A stretch of 64,000 nucleotides of DNA from assembly GCA_029098185.1 (NCBI GenBank), contig JAQXNV010000043.1, forward strand, positions 33,105-97,104, read 5' to 3'. Source of the stretch: Oscillospiraceae bacterium (GTDB lineage: Bacteria > Bacillota > Clostridia > Oscillospirales > Acutalibacteraceae). Shown here piece by piece: positions 52,265 to 61,094 of the stretch; positions within the stretch are counted from its first letter, which is position 1, and the number at the start of each line of letters is the position of its first letter. Position numbers and translations under genes: made by a program. The notes under the pieces were generated by a model. That model was given only the letters and a program-made list of their open reading frames with translations, searched no databases and was not told the origin of the DNA.

Positions 52265-52437
52265 CAAAATGAAAGTCTGCTGCCGCGGGCAGGGCGTTGG
52301 GTCGCTCTGCTCTGCGACAGCTTTTTCTATTTCCGGGGCCGGGAAGAAAGTGCGGCCCCATTGCCCTAGCTTTTTTAGAGAATCAGGGCACGACTTTACA
52401 GAAAGCATCGCCTTTCTGCACAAGGAGTGTGATTAGG
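52265..52437 (+). other. clpX-lon intergenic region with hairpins
   Basis: Holds CTGCC-GCG-GGCAG, then GTCGC-TCTGCTCT-GCGAC followed by AGCTTTTTC (52301-52326, terminator-like), then GGGGCC...GGCCCC (52335-52359) followed by TAGCTTTTTT. No clear sigma-A promoter, CIRCE or CtsR box was seen. Confidence 0.5.
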
Positions 52438-54867
52438 ATGAATCAAACGACAGAGATGCAAACAGAACCGATTTTTAATTTGCCGATGATCGCCCTGCGG
52501 GGGTTGGTGATCTTCCCCAATTCTTCCGTACAGTTCGACGTGGGCCGAAAAAAATCCATGCTGGCCGTCAATGCTGCCCTGGAGCATGGCCAGAAAATTT
52601 TCCTCGTGGCACAAAAAGACTTGTCCGACGATGATCCCGGTCAGGATAAGATGTATTCTACCGGCGTAGTGGCCACGGTCAAGCAGGTGTTCCGCCAGTC
52701 GGACAACGGATTGCGCTTGCTGGTAGAGGGCTTGCAGCGGGCAACGCTCTGCGAGATCACCCAGCAAAGGCCATTTTTGCGGGCCGATGTTGTGCTGCGG
52801 GAAGAGATCCCGTCCACGAAAACGCCCCGTTCTGAGGCGTTGATCCGCCGGATGCAGAACCTGTTTGAGCATTATATTCAAAACTTCCGCCAGGTCCCGC
52901 CGGACATCGTCGTCAACGTGGTCAAGCAGAAGGACTGCGGCCGCCTGGCCGATTTTATCGCCGCCAACGTGGCCCTCGATTATGAGGACAAGCAGGAGAT
53001 CCTGGAGGAGAAGGATCCGGTCAAGCGGCTCCAGACGCTCATCAATATTTTAGAAGAAGAGATCCGTGTTTTGGAGATCGAGAACGAGATCGCCGCCAAG
53101 GCCAAGGAGCAGATCGACTTGAGCCAGCGGGAATATTATCTGCGGGAGCAGATGCGGGCCATCGCCGAGGAGCTGGGCGACGAGGAAACACCTCTGGAAG
53201 AGGCCGATGCGTTCCGCGCCAAGGTAGCGGAGCTGGCCTTGCCGGAGGTGCAGACCCAGAAGCTGCTCAAAGAGATCGATAAGCTGTCCAAAATGCCCCA
53301 AAGCTCCCACGAATACAGCGTCCAGCGGAACTATATCGAAACGTGTCTGGAGCTGCCGTGGAACGTGTCCGATGACGACACCATCCATTTGGACAAGGCC
53401 CAGAAGATCCTCGACAAGGACCACTATGGCCTGGAAAAGGTGAAGGAGCGCATTGTGGAATCTCTGGCTGTGCGGAAGCTGGCCGGAGACAACGCTGCCA
53501 ATATTATCTGTCTGGTAGGCCCGCCGGGCGTGGGCAAAACGTCTATCGCCAAGTCGGTGGCCAGAGCTACAGGCAGAAAGTACGTCCGCATCTCCCTGGG
53601 CGGCGTCCGGGATGAGTCGGAGATCGTCGGTCACCGGAAAACGTATGTGGGCTCTATGCCGGGCCGCATCATCGCGGCGCTGAAGCAGGCGGGCACCAAC
53701 AACCCGCTGATCCTCCTTGATGAGATCGATAAGCTCTGTTCCGATTTCCGGGGCGATCCGGCTTCAGCACTGCTGGAGGTGTTGGACAGTGAGCAGAACA
53801 GCGCTTTCCAGGACCACTACATTGATATGCCATTTGATCTGAGCCACGTTATGTTCCTGACGACAGCCAACGATGCCAGCACCATTCCGGCGCCGCTGTA
53901 CGACCGGATGGATGTCATCAATCTTTACAGCTATACCCGGGAGGAGAAATTCCAGATCGCCACAAAGCATCTGGTGCCAAAGCAGCTCAAAAAGCACGGC
54001 CTCACCGCCAAACAACTGAAGATCACCCCCAAAGCGATCCGGGAGATCATCGACGGCTACACAAAGGAAGCCGGCGTGCGCACACTGGAGCGGACCATCG
54101 CCTCGCTGTGCCGGAAGGCGGCCAAGGCTGTAGTGGAGGACGAAAACGCCAAGCTGACCATCAATAAATCCAATCTGGAAACGTACCTGGGCCCACGGAA
54201 ATTCCGCGGGGAGGAGCTGGTCAAGACCGACGAAGTGGGCCTTGTCAACGGGTTGGCCTGGACAAGCGTTGGCGGCGAGATGCTGCCAATCGAAGTGGCT
54301 GTTATGGAAGGCAGCGGCAAGATCGAGTTGACAGGCAATCTGGGCGACGTCATGAAGGAGTCGGCCAAGGCGGCCATCACCTGCGTGCGGACCCGTGCCG
54401 AGGGGTTGGGCATCCCCACCGATTTTCACAGTAAGATGGACATCCACATCCATGTGCCGGAGGGCGCCATTCCAAAGGACGGCCCGTCTGCCGGTATCGC
54501 CATGGGCACTGCCATCACCTCCGCCCTGACAGAGATCCCCATCCGCCATGACGTAGCCATGACGGGAGAGATCACGTTACAGGGTCGGGTGCTGCCCATT
54601 GGCGGCCTGAAAGAAAAATCCATGGCCGCTTACCGGGCCGGCATCAAGGATGTCATCATCCCCAAGGACAACGAGCCAGATCTCAGCGAGATCGAGTCTG
54701 TGGTAAAGGAGGCCGTTCGGTTCCACCCGGTCCAGCGGATCGACGAGGTGCTGGAGATCGCCCTGTGCAAAAAGCCGAAGCCGCTGCCAAAGCGCAAGAC
54801 GGGGGAGCCGGATCCCTCGGTGCTGGTGCCGTCTAAGCAGGGAGACGGCAAGGCCATTTCCCAGTGA
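52438..54867 (+). CDS. lon: ATP-dependent Lon protease
   Basis: Cytoplasmic AAA+ serine protease for damaged and regulatory proteins. 809 residues from the ATG at 52438, which follows AAGGAG at 11 bases; the track adds 47 non-conserved residues. N-terminal substrate domain ([16 protein letters not shown]), Walker [16 protein letters not shown] near 358, [12 protein letters not shown] near 425, and the protease domain with catalytic Ser in [12 protein letters not shown] (near 685) and Lys in [17 protein letters not shown] (near 728). engB follows after 12 bases. Confidence 0.97.
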   Translation: MNQTTEMQTEPIFNLPMIALRGLVIFPNSSVQFDVGRKKSMLAVNAALEHGQKIFLVAQKDLSDDDPGQDKMYSTGVVATVKQVFRQSDNGLRLLVEGLQRATLCEITQQRPFLRADVVLREEIPSTKTPRSEALIRRMQNLFEHYIQNFRQVPPDIVVNVVKQKDCGRLADFIAANVALDYEDKQEILEEKDPVKRLQTLINILEEEIRVLEIENEIAAKAKEQIDLSQREYYLREQMRAIAEELGDEETPLEEADAFRAKVAELALPEVQTQKLLKEIDKLSKMPQSSHEYSVQRNYIETCLELPWNVSDDDTIHLDKAQKILDKDHYGLEKVKERIVESLAVRKLAGDNAANIICLVGPPGVGKTSIAKSVARATGRKYVRISLGGVRDESEIVGHRKTYVGSMPGRIIAALKQAGTNNPLILLDEIDKLCSDFRGDPASALLEVLDSEQNSAFQDHYIDMPFDLSHVMFLTTANDASTIPAPLYDRMDVINLYSYTREEKFQIATKHLVPKQLKKHGLTAKQLKITPKAIREIIDGYTKEAGVRTLERTIASLCRKAAKAVVEDENAKLTINKSNLETYLGPRKFRGEELVKTDEVGLVNGLAWTSVGGEMLPIEVAVMEGSGKIELTGNLGDVMKESAKAAITCVRTRAEGLGIPTDFHSKMDIHIHVPEGAIPKDGPSAGIAMGTAITSALTEIPIRHDVAMTGEITLQGRVLPIGGLKEKSMAAYRAGIKDVIIPKDNEPDLSEIESVVKEAVRFHPVQRIDEVLEIALCKKPKPLPKRKTGEPDPSVLVPSKQGDGKAISQ

Positions 54868-54879
54868 GGAGGTCTTTGC

Positions 54880-55518
54880 ATGGTAAAATATGAAACGGCG
54901 GAATTTGAATTTGCGGCGGGCCGTCTGGATCAGCTTCCGCCCTCGGATGTGCCGGAAGTCGTGTTTTCCGGCAAGTCCAACGTGGGTAAGTCGTCGCTGA
55001 TCAACAAGCTGCTCAACCGCAAAGGGCTGGCCCGTGTCAGCGCCACGCCGGGCAAGACCGGCACGATCAATTTCTATAATCTGACGGGCATTCGGCTGGT
55101 GGATCTGCCGGGTTACGGATACGCTAAGGTGTCCCAGAGCGAAAAGCGCCGCTGGGCCACCCTGGTGGAGGGGTATCTCCAGTCCGACCGGAATATCAGC
55201 ATGATCGTTCAAATTATCGATATGCGCCACGCGCCGACCCAGGATGATATTCACATGATCCAGTTTCTGCTGGACCAGGAGCTGCCATTTGTCATCGTGG
55301 CCACCAAAAGCGATAAGCTGAAGGTGACGGCACGGAGGAAACAGCTGGAATTTCTGGAAGATTTTCTGCGGGACAGCGAAGGGGAACCCATTGCGGAGCT
55401 GATCCCGTTTTCCGCCCAGACCGGCGAAGGCGTCGATGTGCTCAAGGGGTATCTGGAGGAGATCGACCAGGCGTATGTGGCCTTAGGAGAGGAAGCGACA
55501 AAATCCGAGGAAGGATAA
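54880..55518 (+). CDS. engB: Ribosome biogenesis GTP-binding protein EngB (YsxC)
   Basis: Essential GTPase in 50S assembly. 212 residues: G1 GKSNVGKSSLINKL near 32, G2 region SATPGKTGTINFYN, G3 DLPGYGYAKV near 75, G4 ATKSDKL near 145, G5 FSAQTGEGV. GAGGAGG precedes the ATG; 12 bases from lon, the same order as lonA-ysxC in Bacillus. Confidence 0.97.
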   Translation: MVKYETAEFEFAAGRLDQLPPSDVPEVVFSGKSNVGKSSLINKLLNRKGLARVSATPGKTGTINFYNLTGIRLVDLPGYGYAKVSQSEKRRWATLVEGYLQSDRNISMIVQIIDMRHAPTQDDIHMIQFLLDQELPFVIVATKSDKLKVTARRKQLEFLEDFLRDSEGEPIAELIPFSAQTGEGVDVLKGYLEEIDQAYVALGEEATKSEEG

Positions 55519-55548
55519 AGTTTAATCAAAAGGAATGAGGGGTTTTAA

Positions 55549-56847
55549 ATGTTTGTAGCCGATTGTCTGAACGTCAATGAAAAGGGTCATCTGACGATCA
55601 GCGGATGTGACACGGTGGCGCTGGCCAAGGAGTACGGCACACCGGTCTATGTGATGAGTGAGGATGAAATTCGAAAGACCTGCCGGATGTATCGGGATTC
55701 CATTACGGAATACTATCACGGCCGGGGATTGGTCTGCTATGCCAGCAAAGCGTTCTGCTGCAAAGAGATGTGCCGCATCATGAAAGAGGAAGGCATGGGA
55801 TTAGATGTGGTGTCCGGCGGCGAGCTGTATACGGCCATGCAGGTCCAGTTCCCGCCGGAAAAGATACAGTTCCACGGCAATAACAAGACAGAAGCGGAGA
55901 TCAAGATGGCGCTGAACTACAACGTTGGCCACTTTGTTGTGGACAATATCAGCGAGCTGGAGACCATCGACCGCCTGGCTGGGGAAGCCGGCAAGATCGC
56001 CAATGTTTCCCTGCGCATCAAGCCGGGCATCGATGCCCATACCCACCAGTTTATCATGACCGGGCAGATCGACTCCAAGTTCGGCTTTGCCCTGGAGACC
56101 GGTGAGGCGCTGGAGGCCGTAAAAGCGGCATCATCGTATGCGCATATCCGTCTGCGGGGGCTGCACAACCACATCGGCTCCCAGATCTTTGATGTGGATC
56201 CCTTTGTGGCGGCGGCAGAAGTCATGATGGACTTCATTGCCCAGATCAAACAGGAGACCGGCATCGTCATCGAGGATCTGAACCTGGGCGGCGGCTTTGG
56301 CATCAAGTATCTGGAAAGCGACCAGCCGGTGCCTTACGGCGATTACATGAAGGCAGTCTCCGCCGCGATTTTCCAGAAGTGCGATGCGCTGGGATTAGAC
56401 GTTCCTTACATCTATATGGAGCCGGGCCGTTCCATCGTCGGCGAGGCGGGCATCACCCTCTACACCGTCGGCTCCATCAAGCACATCCCCAACATCCGCA
56501 CCTACGTTTCTGTAGACGGCGGAATGTGTGATAATCCCCGCTACATTCTGTATCAGGCAGACTACACCGTGCTGGTGGCCAACAAAGCTGACCAGGAGCG
56601 GGACACAAAGATCACCGTTGCCGGCAAGTGCTGCGAAAGCGGCGATCTGATCCAGGAGCATACCCTGGTGCAGGATGTGGAGGTAGGCGATATTCTGGCG
56701 GTACTGTCCACCGGCGCCTACAACTACTCCATGGCCTCCCACTACAATCGGACGCCGAAAGCGCCAGTGGTCATGGTAAAGGACGGCAAGGCCCGTGTGA
56801 TCATCCGCGGCGAGACCTTTGAGGACCTGCTGCGCTGTGATGTGTAA
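55549..56847 (+). CDS. lysA: Diaminopimelate decarboxylase
   Basis: PLP enzyme of lysine synthesis, meso-diaminopimelate to L-lysine. 432 residues, fold type III: PLP Lys in GLVCYASKAFCC near 62, GGGFGIKYL near 248, the EPGRSIVGEAG motif near 290 and active-site CCESGDLI near 362. ATGAGGGG lies upstream of the ATG. It starts 30 bases after engB and is probably read with it; no lysine riboswitch is visible in that gap. Confidence 0.97.
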   Translation: MFVADCLNVNEKGHLTISGCDTVALAKEYGTPVYVMSEDEIRKTCRMYRDSITEYYHGRGLVCYASKAFCCKEMCRIMKEEGMGLDVVSGGELYTAMQVQFPPEKIQFHGNNKTEAEIKMALNYNVGHFVVDNISELETIDRLAGEAGKIANVSLRIKPGIDAHTHQFIMTGQIDSKFGFALETGEALEAVKAASSYAHIRLRGLHNHIGSQIFDVDPFVAAAEVMMDFIAQIKQETGIVIEDLNLGGGFGIKYLESDQPVPYGDYMKAVSAAIFQKCDALGLDVPYIYMEPGRSIVGEAGITLYTVGSIKHIPNIRTYVSVDGGMCDNPRYILYQADYTVLVANKADQERDTKITVAGKCCESGDLIQEHTLVQDVEVGDILAVLSTGAYNYSMASHYNRTPKAPVVMVKDGKARVIIRGETFEDLLRCDV

Positions 56848-56871
56848 AGGGGAAATGGGAGTTTGCGTTTC

Positions 56872-56900
56872 TTTACTTTTTCACTTTTGTGTGTTAAACT
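56872..56900 (+). promoter_or_regulatory. Predicted promoter of the TrpR-like gene
   Basis: TTTACT (56872-56877), 17-base spacer, TAAACT (56895-56900); weak hexamers but correct spacing, about 40 bases before the TTG start. Confidence 0.4.
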
Positions 56901-56941
56901 AATAGAGGAAAAATAAGACGAAGAAGAAAGGGTGGATCGGT

Positions 56942-57244
56942 TTGAACTCCAAGATTAAAGACGAAAGCGTTGATTTTTTGTTCCATTCGATTCTGGCGCT
57001 GCAAACACTGGACGAGTGCTATGATTTTTTTGAGGACCTGTGTACCGTGCCGGAAATCAAGGCCATGTCACAGCGGATCAATGTGGCGTATCTGCTCAGC
57101 GAAAAGCGGGTCTATAGCGAGATCGTCGCCAAGACCGGCGCGTCTACCGCAACAGTCAGCCGGGTGAACCGGTCGCTGAATTACGGCTGTGACGGCTACG
57201 ATCTGGTGTTCAACCGTCTGCCGGACGAGGTGAAACCGAAATGA
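56942..57244 (+). CDS. YerC/YecD family TrpR-related regulator
   Basis: A 100-residue DNA-binding protein of the TrpR-like YerC/YecD family; ligand and targets unknown. Helical core FLFHSILALQTLDECYDFFEDLCTVPEIKAMSQRINVAYLL followed by the HTH YSEIVAKTGASTATVSRVNRSL. The start is TTG with AGGGTGG upstream. Overlaps the methyltransferase gene by four bases (ATGA). Confidence 0.9.
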   Translation: MNSKIKDESVDFLFHSILALQTLDECYDFFEDLCTVPEIKAMSQRINVAYLLSEKRVYSEIVAKTGASTATVSRVNRSLNYGCDGYDLVFNRLPDEVKPK

Positions 57245-57987
57245 GCAGCTACGCTGCCTTTGCCGACTACTACGACGCCCTGACCAAAAATGTGGACTAC
57301 GACCGGTATGCCGGGTATCTGTGCGAGATCTTAAAGCGCCATCATCACGAGGCCGGGATCACGCTGGACCTGGCCTGCGGTACCGGCAGCCTGACGTTGG
57401 CCCTTTCGGACCGGGGGCTGGATGTCTATGGTATCGACGGCTCACCGGATATGCTGTCTGTCGCTCAGCAAAAAGCCATGGAACAGGGAAAACAACTGCT
57501 GTTTCTTTGTCAGAAAATGCAGAGCATCGACCTGTACGGCACCGTCAATACGGTATTCTGCGTGCTGGACAGCATCAACCACCTGACAAAACAGCAGGAT
57601 GTCCAGAAAACCTTTGACCGGGTCTCCCTTTTTTTGGAGCCGGACGGGTATTTTGTGTTCGATGTCAACACCATCTACAAGCATCAAAAGGTGCTGGCCA
57701 ACGAAACCTTTGTCTACGATACCGACGATGTTTACTGTGTGTGGCAGAATCAGTATCAGGGAGAAGAACAGCATCTGGTGCAGATCGACCTGGATTTTTT
57801 TGCCCGGGACGGAGAGATCTATCGCCGCAGCTCCGAGCAATTCTGGGAGCGGGCGTATTCTGTAGAGCAGCTAAAAGCGTGCCTCCAAAAGGCCGGCCTG
57901 GAGCTGCTGGAGATCTATGACGCGCTGCACTTTACCATGCCGAAGGCAGACAGCCAGCGTCTGGTGTTCGTTGCGCGAAAGCCGTAA
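57241..57987 (+). CDS. Class I SAM-dependent methyltransferase
   Basis: 248 residues with the Rossmann SAM-binding motif LDLACGTGSLTLAL near 42, motif II DVYGIDGSPDMLSVAQQKA and CVLDSINHLTKQQDV after it. Begins YAAFADYYDALTKNVDYDRYA, as in the family next to YerC or RsfS genes in Firmicutes. Substrate unknown. Translationally coupled to the TrpR-like gene. Confidence 0.9.
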   Translation: MSSYAAFADYYDALTKNVDYDRYAGYLCEILKRHHHEAGITLDLACGTGSLTLALSDRGLDVYGIDGSPDMLSVAQQKAMEQGKQLLFLCQKMQSIDLYGTVNTVFCVLDSINHLTKQQDVQKTFDRVSLFLEPDGYFVFDVNTIYKHQKVLANETFVYDTDDVYCVWQNQYQGEEQHLVQIDLDFFARDGEIYRRSSEQFWERAYSVEQLKACLQKAGLELLEIYDALHFTMPKADSQRLVFVARKP

Positions 57988-58011
57988 ACACGACCATTGT
58001 ATTTTGTGGAG

Positions 58012-58060
58012 AAAACTGCACGGCCGGGGAGATCCGGGGCGTGCAGTTTGATTCTGTTTT
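58012..58060 (+). terminator. Terminator of the methyltransferase gene
   Basis: AAACTGCACG...CGTGCAGTTT with an inner G/C part, followed by GATTCTGTTTT. Confidence 0.7.
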
Positions 58061-58087
58061 GCAAAATAAACGAAAGGAGGGGGAACG

Positions 58088-59023
58088 ATGGATCCACGGG
58101 TCCATCCGGATTTTCAAAAATTGAGCCATCTATCCTTGCCCATGCACACCACATCTTTGATGGCCACCAACCAGTTTCTGCGCTCATATCGCAAAGCGGT
58201 CCATCCGCTGCCCGGTACGGTGATGACGCTTCGAAGGGCTGTCAGCCGGGACGGCACGCTGATCCCCCTGCGCCTATTTTCGCCGGAAAAACAGGAGCAA
58301 TCGGGGGCTTGCCTCATTTATTTTCACGGCGGGGCCTTCGTCCTGACGGCGGCGCCGTATCATTATAAGCTGGCAAATCTCTATGCCCAGCAGGCCAATT
58401 GTACCGTCGTCATGGTGGATTATCGATTGGCGCCCCAGCATCCCTTTCCCCAGGGGCTGGAGGACTGCTTCAGCGCTTTGGAATGGGTCCATCACAATGC
58501 CGCTTTGTTGGGCATCGACCATCGCCGGATCGCCGTGGGCGGCGACAGCGCCGGAGGTAATCTGGCGGCCGTCACCGCCCTGCTGGCCAGGGATGAAGGA
58601 ACGCTGCCCCTCTGCGGTCAAATGCTGATCTATCCCGTAACAGATGTTCGCATGGAGACGCCTTCCATGCAGGAATTTCCCGATTCCCCTGTCTGGAACA
58701 GCCGCTTGACGGCGAAAATGTGGCAGATGTACCTGCCCCATCCGGTAAGACGCCCCTGGCAGGTATCGCCCATAGAAGCGCCTGCTCTGGAGGATCTGCC
58801 GGATACCTATCTGGAAACGGCGGAAGTGGACTGCCTGCGGGATGAGGGCATAGCCTACGGGCAATCGCTTTTGCGGGCGGGCAATGCGGTCACGCTGCAC
58901 CAGACTAAGGGAACGATCCATGCCTTTGACATGGAGCTGCACAGTACCATCGTGCAGTCGTGTATTGCAGAGCGTGTGGCCTGGCTGCGGGACCGTTTTA
59001 CGTTATCTGAAAATCAGGAATAA
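58088..59023 (+). CDS. Alpha/beta hydrolase (HSL-type esterase)
   Basis: Carboxylesterase of the hormone-sensitive-lipase family, 311 residues, no signal peptide. Oxyanion motif YFHGGAFVLT near 78, nucleophile GDSAGGNLAAV (Ser near 155), then Asp in VDCLRDEG and His in GTIHAFDMEL near 278 complete the triad. AAAGGAGGGGG lies just before the ATG. Substrate unknown. hslO follows after 16 bases. Confidence 0.93.
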   Translation: MDPRVHPDFQKLSHLSLPMHTTSLMATNQFLRSYRKAVHPLPGTVMTLRRAVSRDGTLIPLRLFSPEKQEQSGACLIYFHGGAFVLTAAPYHYKLANLYAQQANCTVVMVDYRLAPQHPFPQGLEDCFSALEWVHHNAALLGIDHRRIAVGGDSAGGNLAAVTALLARDEGTLPLCGQMLIYPVTDVRMETPSMQEFPDSPVWNSRLTAKMWQMYLPHPVRRPWQVSPIEAPALEDLPDTYLETAEVDCLRDEGIAYGQSLLRAGNAVTLHQTKGTIHAFDMELHSTIVQSCIAERVAWLRDRFTLSENQE

Positions 59024-59039
59024 CCGAAAGGAGAACCTT

Positions 59040-59975
59040 ATGGGAAAAGATAAGATCATTCGCTGTATTACATCGGACGGCACCATCATGGCGGCAGCCA
59101 TCGATTCCGGCAACATCGTGCATACGGCCCAGTGCGTCCATCATACCAGTCCTGTGGCCACAGCGGCGCTGGGACGGCTGTTAACGGCATCTTCCATCAT
59201 GGGCGCTATGCTGAAAAAAGACGACGCTGTGGTGTCGTTAAAAGCCAACGGCGGCGGTCCACTGGGCAGCGTCTGCGCCCTGGCCGACAGCCGCGGCAAC
59301 TGCCGGGGCTTTGTAGAGCATCCGGAGGTGGATCTGCCCCTGCGGCCCGACGGCAAGCTGGATGTGGGCAGTGCTGTGGGCAAAAACGGCCTGCTCACCG
59401 TCATGCGGGATCTAGGTGACGGCCAGCCCTATACAGGCAGTACAGAGCTAGTCACCGGCGAGATCGCCGAGGACGTGACGGCCTATTACGCCTACAGTGA
59501 GCAGATCCCCACCGTCTGCGCACTGGGCGTCCTGCTGGATAAGGAGGACCACAAGGTGCTGCTGGCCGGCGGACTGCTGATCCAGGCGCTGCCGACGGCT
59601 ACCGAAGAAGAACTGATGAAGCTGGAAGAAAACGTCAAAAAGATGGAGTCTGTCACGACGATGCTGGCTAAGGGCATGGACATCCTGTCCATCTGCAAAA
59701 AGGCGTTAGACGGCTTTACGGTAGAAGTGCTGGATGAATTTGAAGTGGGCTATACCTGTACCTGTAGTAAGGAGCGGGTCGTACACGCTCTGTGTACCTT
59801 AAAGCCGGAGGAGATCGAAACGCTGGCCGACGAGGAGACCGGTTATATGGAGGCCCATTGTCAGTACTGCAATAAGCACTATCAGTTCAGCAAAAAAGAG
59901 CTCAAAGCCATTGCGGACCGTCTCCGGGAGAACCAGTCAAAAAGAGAGACGGAAAAACCGGAGCAGGAGTCATGA
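59040..59975 (+). CDS. hslO: Redox-regulated chaperone Hsp33
   Basis: Cytoplasmic holdase switched on by oxidation of its zinc centre. 311 residues from the ATG at 59040 (GAAAGGAG upstream); the track's extra residues lie within the esterase gene. N-terminal core includes ANGGGPLGSVCALAD near 68 and LLTVMRDLGDGQPYTGSTEL near 117. The redox switch is CTCSKERV (C-x-C) and CQYC (C-x-x-C) in the last 60 residues. It overlaps the TIGR04076 gene by four bases. Confidence 0.96.
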   Translation: MGKDKIIRCITSDGTIMAAAIDSGNIVHTAQCVHHTSPVATAALGRLLTASSIMGAMLKKDDAVVSLKANGGGPLGSVCALADSRGNCRGFVEHPEVDLPLRPDGKLDVGSAVGKNGLLTVMRDLGDGQPYTGSTELVTGEIAEDVTAYYAYSEQIPTVCALGVLLDKEDHKVLLAGGLLIQALPTATEEELMKLEENVKKMESVTTMLAKGMDILSICKKALDGFTVEVLDEFEVGYTCTCSKERVVHALCTLKPEEIETLADEETGYMEAHCQYCNKHYQFSKKELKAIADRLRENQSKRETEKPEQES

Positions 59976-60253
59976 GTCGGCCAAAGGTGACCATTACGCT
60001 CATTGACCAAAAGGGAGACTGTCCCTGCCATCGCGGGCACAAGATCGGAGACCGCTTTGATTTCGATACGGAGCGGGGCAGTCTGTGTCCCATGGCCATG
60101 CACGTTGCGTTTCCCTTTGTAGATATTCTCCGCTATGGCGGCACCCTGCCGGGGCAGCCGGAAGGGAGAGCGGTTTTCTGCTGTCCGGATCCCGACACGA
60201 TCAATGTGTTTTCGGCAGAGATCGAGAAAGGGGAGTTTGGAGAAGAAGGATGA
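59972..60253 (+). CDS. TIGR04076 family protein
   Basis: A 93-residue protein of the TIGR04076 family, function unknown: KVTITLIDQKGDCPCHRGHKIGDRFDF, GSLCPMAMHVAFPFVDILRYGG and FCCPDPDTINVFSAE, with conserved cysteines (CPC, C, CC) suggesting metal or redox chemistry. Its ATG overlaps the hslO stop, so it is coupled to the redox chaperone. Confidence 0.88.
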   Translation: MSRPKVTITLIDQKGDCPCHRGHKIGDRFDFDTERGSLCPMAMHVAFPFVDILRYGGTLPGQPEGRAVFCCPDPDTINVFSAEIEKGEFGEEG

Positions 60254-60315
60254 ACCATAGAAATCGGTGTCACATTGGGGAAGAAAAAATTTTTGAAAAA
60301 ACTTTTGAAAAAGTG

Positions 60316-60344
60316 TTGACATCTTTTGCGGTTCATGGTATTAT
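60316..60344 (+). promoter_or_regulatory. Promoter of the tRNA cluster
   Basis: TTGACA (60316-60321), 17-base spacer, TATTAT (60339-60344), 44 bases before the first tRNA. Confidence 0.75.
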
Positions 60345-60388
60345 ATAACACGTCGCCGGTGAGAAATTCTCAGTAAGGACGACGGGAT

Positions 60389-60464
60389 GGGAGCATAGCT
60401 CAGCTGGGAGAGCATCTGCCTTACAAGCAGAGGGTCACAGGTTCGAGCCCTGTTGTTCCCACCA
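60389..60464 (+). tRNA. tRNA-Val (TAC)
   Basis: Full cloverleaf: acceptor GGGAGCA/TGTTCCC, anticodon stem TCTGC/GCAGA with loop CTTACAA, T loop GGTTCGAGCC, encoded CCA. Confidence 0.97.
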
Positions 60465-60467
60465 TGA

Positions 60468-60544
60468 GGCCTAGTAGTTCAGTTGGTTAGAACGCCAGCC
60501 TGTCACGCTGGAGGTCGACGGTTCGAGCCCGTTCTAGGTCGCCA
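60468..60544 (+). tRNA. tRNA-Asp (GTC)
   Basis: Acceptor GGCCTAG/CTAGGTC with one G-T pair, anticodon stem CCAGC/GCTGG with loop CTGTCAC, encoded CCA. Confidence 0.97.
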
Positions 60545-60547
60545 TTT

Positions 60548-60623
<76 letters not shown>

Positions 60624-60628
60624 TTGAT

Positions 60629-60704
60629 GCGGATGTAGCTCATCTGGTAGAGCGCCACCTTGCCAAGGTGGAGGTAGCGAGTTCGAGCCTCGTCATCCGC
60701 TCCA
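60629..60704 (+). tRNA. tRNA-Gly (GCC)
   Basis: Acceptor GCGGATG/CATCCGC, anticodon loop TTGCCAA between CACC and GGTG, encoded CCA. Confidence 0.97.
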
Positions 60705-60752
60705 AGCACGCGATGAAATGACGCTCAAAGCAGCGTCATTTGTCGCATCTAT

Positions 60753-60827
60753 GGTGCCATAGCCAAGTGGTAAGGCCAAGGTCTGCAAAACCTTTATTCC
60801 CCGGTTCAAATCCGGGTGGCACCTCCA
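60753..60827 (+). tRNA. tRNA-Cys (GCA)
   Basis: Acceptor GGTGCCA/TGGCACC, anticodon stem AAGGT/ACCTT with loop CTGCAAA, encoded CCA. Separated from tRNA-Gly by 48 bases that hold a long hairpin. Confidence 0.97.
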
Positions 60828-60830
60828 AAA

Positions 60831-60865
60831 TAAGCAGGTTCTTCGGAGCCTGCTTTTTTTCTTTT
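60831..60865 (+). terminator. Terminator of the tRNA cluster
   Basis: AAGCAGG-TTC-TTCG-GAG-CCTGCTT followed by TTTTTCTTTTTT. Confidence 0.88.
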
Positions 60866-60896
60866 TTATCATCAATGTTCCCGAAAAAATTAAAAT

Positions 60897-60942
60897 AATA
60901 ATGAGAATTATTCTTGACAAGGAAAAATTTGTGTGGTATGAT
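60897..60942 (+). promoter_or_regulatory. ahpC promoter with Fur/PerR-like operator
   Basis: TTGACA (60914-60919), 17-base spacer, TATGAT (60937-60942). TGAGAATTATTCTTG (60902-60916) matches the Fur-family 7-1-7 pattern TGANAAT-N-ATTNTCA at 11 of 13 defined positions and overlaps the -35. A perfect AATAAT-GAGA-ATTATT repeat (60897-60912) overlaps it. Iron- or peroxide-controlled repression is the natural reading. Confidence 0.65.
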
Positions 60943-60981
60943 AATGCCACAGAAGAACAAACTATCTTCTGAAAGGCAAGG

Positions 60982-61014
60982 CAGCGTTAGGGCGCTTTTT
61001 CTGCGCCGCTGTTT
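60982..61014 (+). promoter_or_regulatory. Hairpin in the ahpC leader
   Basis: CAGC-GTTAG-GGCGC-TTTTTCT-GCGCC-GCTG followed by TTTT; terminator-like or stabilising 5' structure in a leader of about 145 bases. Confidence 0.4.
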
Positions 61015-61094
61015 TGCGGTTTTGGTTAAGAAAAAACAGAACACAAACTTGTGAACAAAATGATGCAAATTTAAAGAAAAAGGAGTTTTTACGG

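Noticed and set aside
51332-52423. 363-residue minus-strand ORF opposite clpX
   Set aside because: Antisense shadow of clpX without own signals.
55519-55548. Lysine riboswitch before lysA
   Set aside because: Only 30 bases separate engB and lysA, too short for the element.
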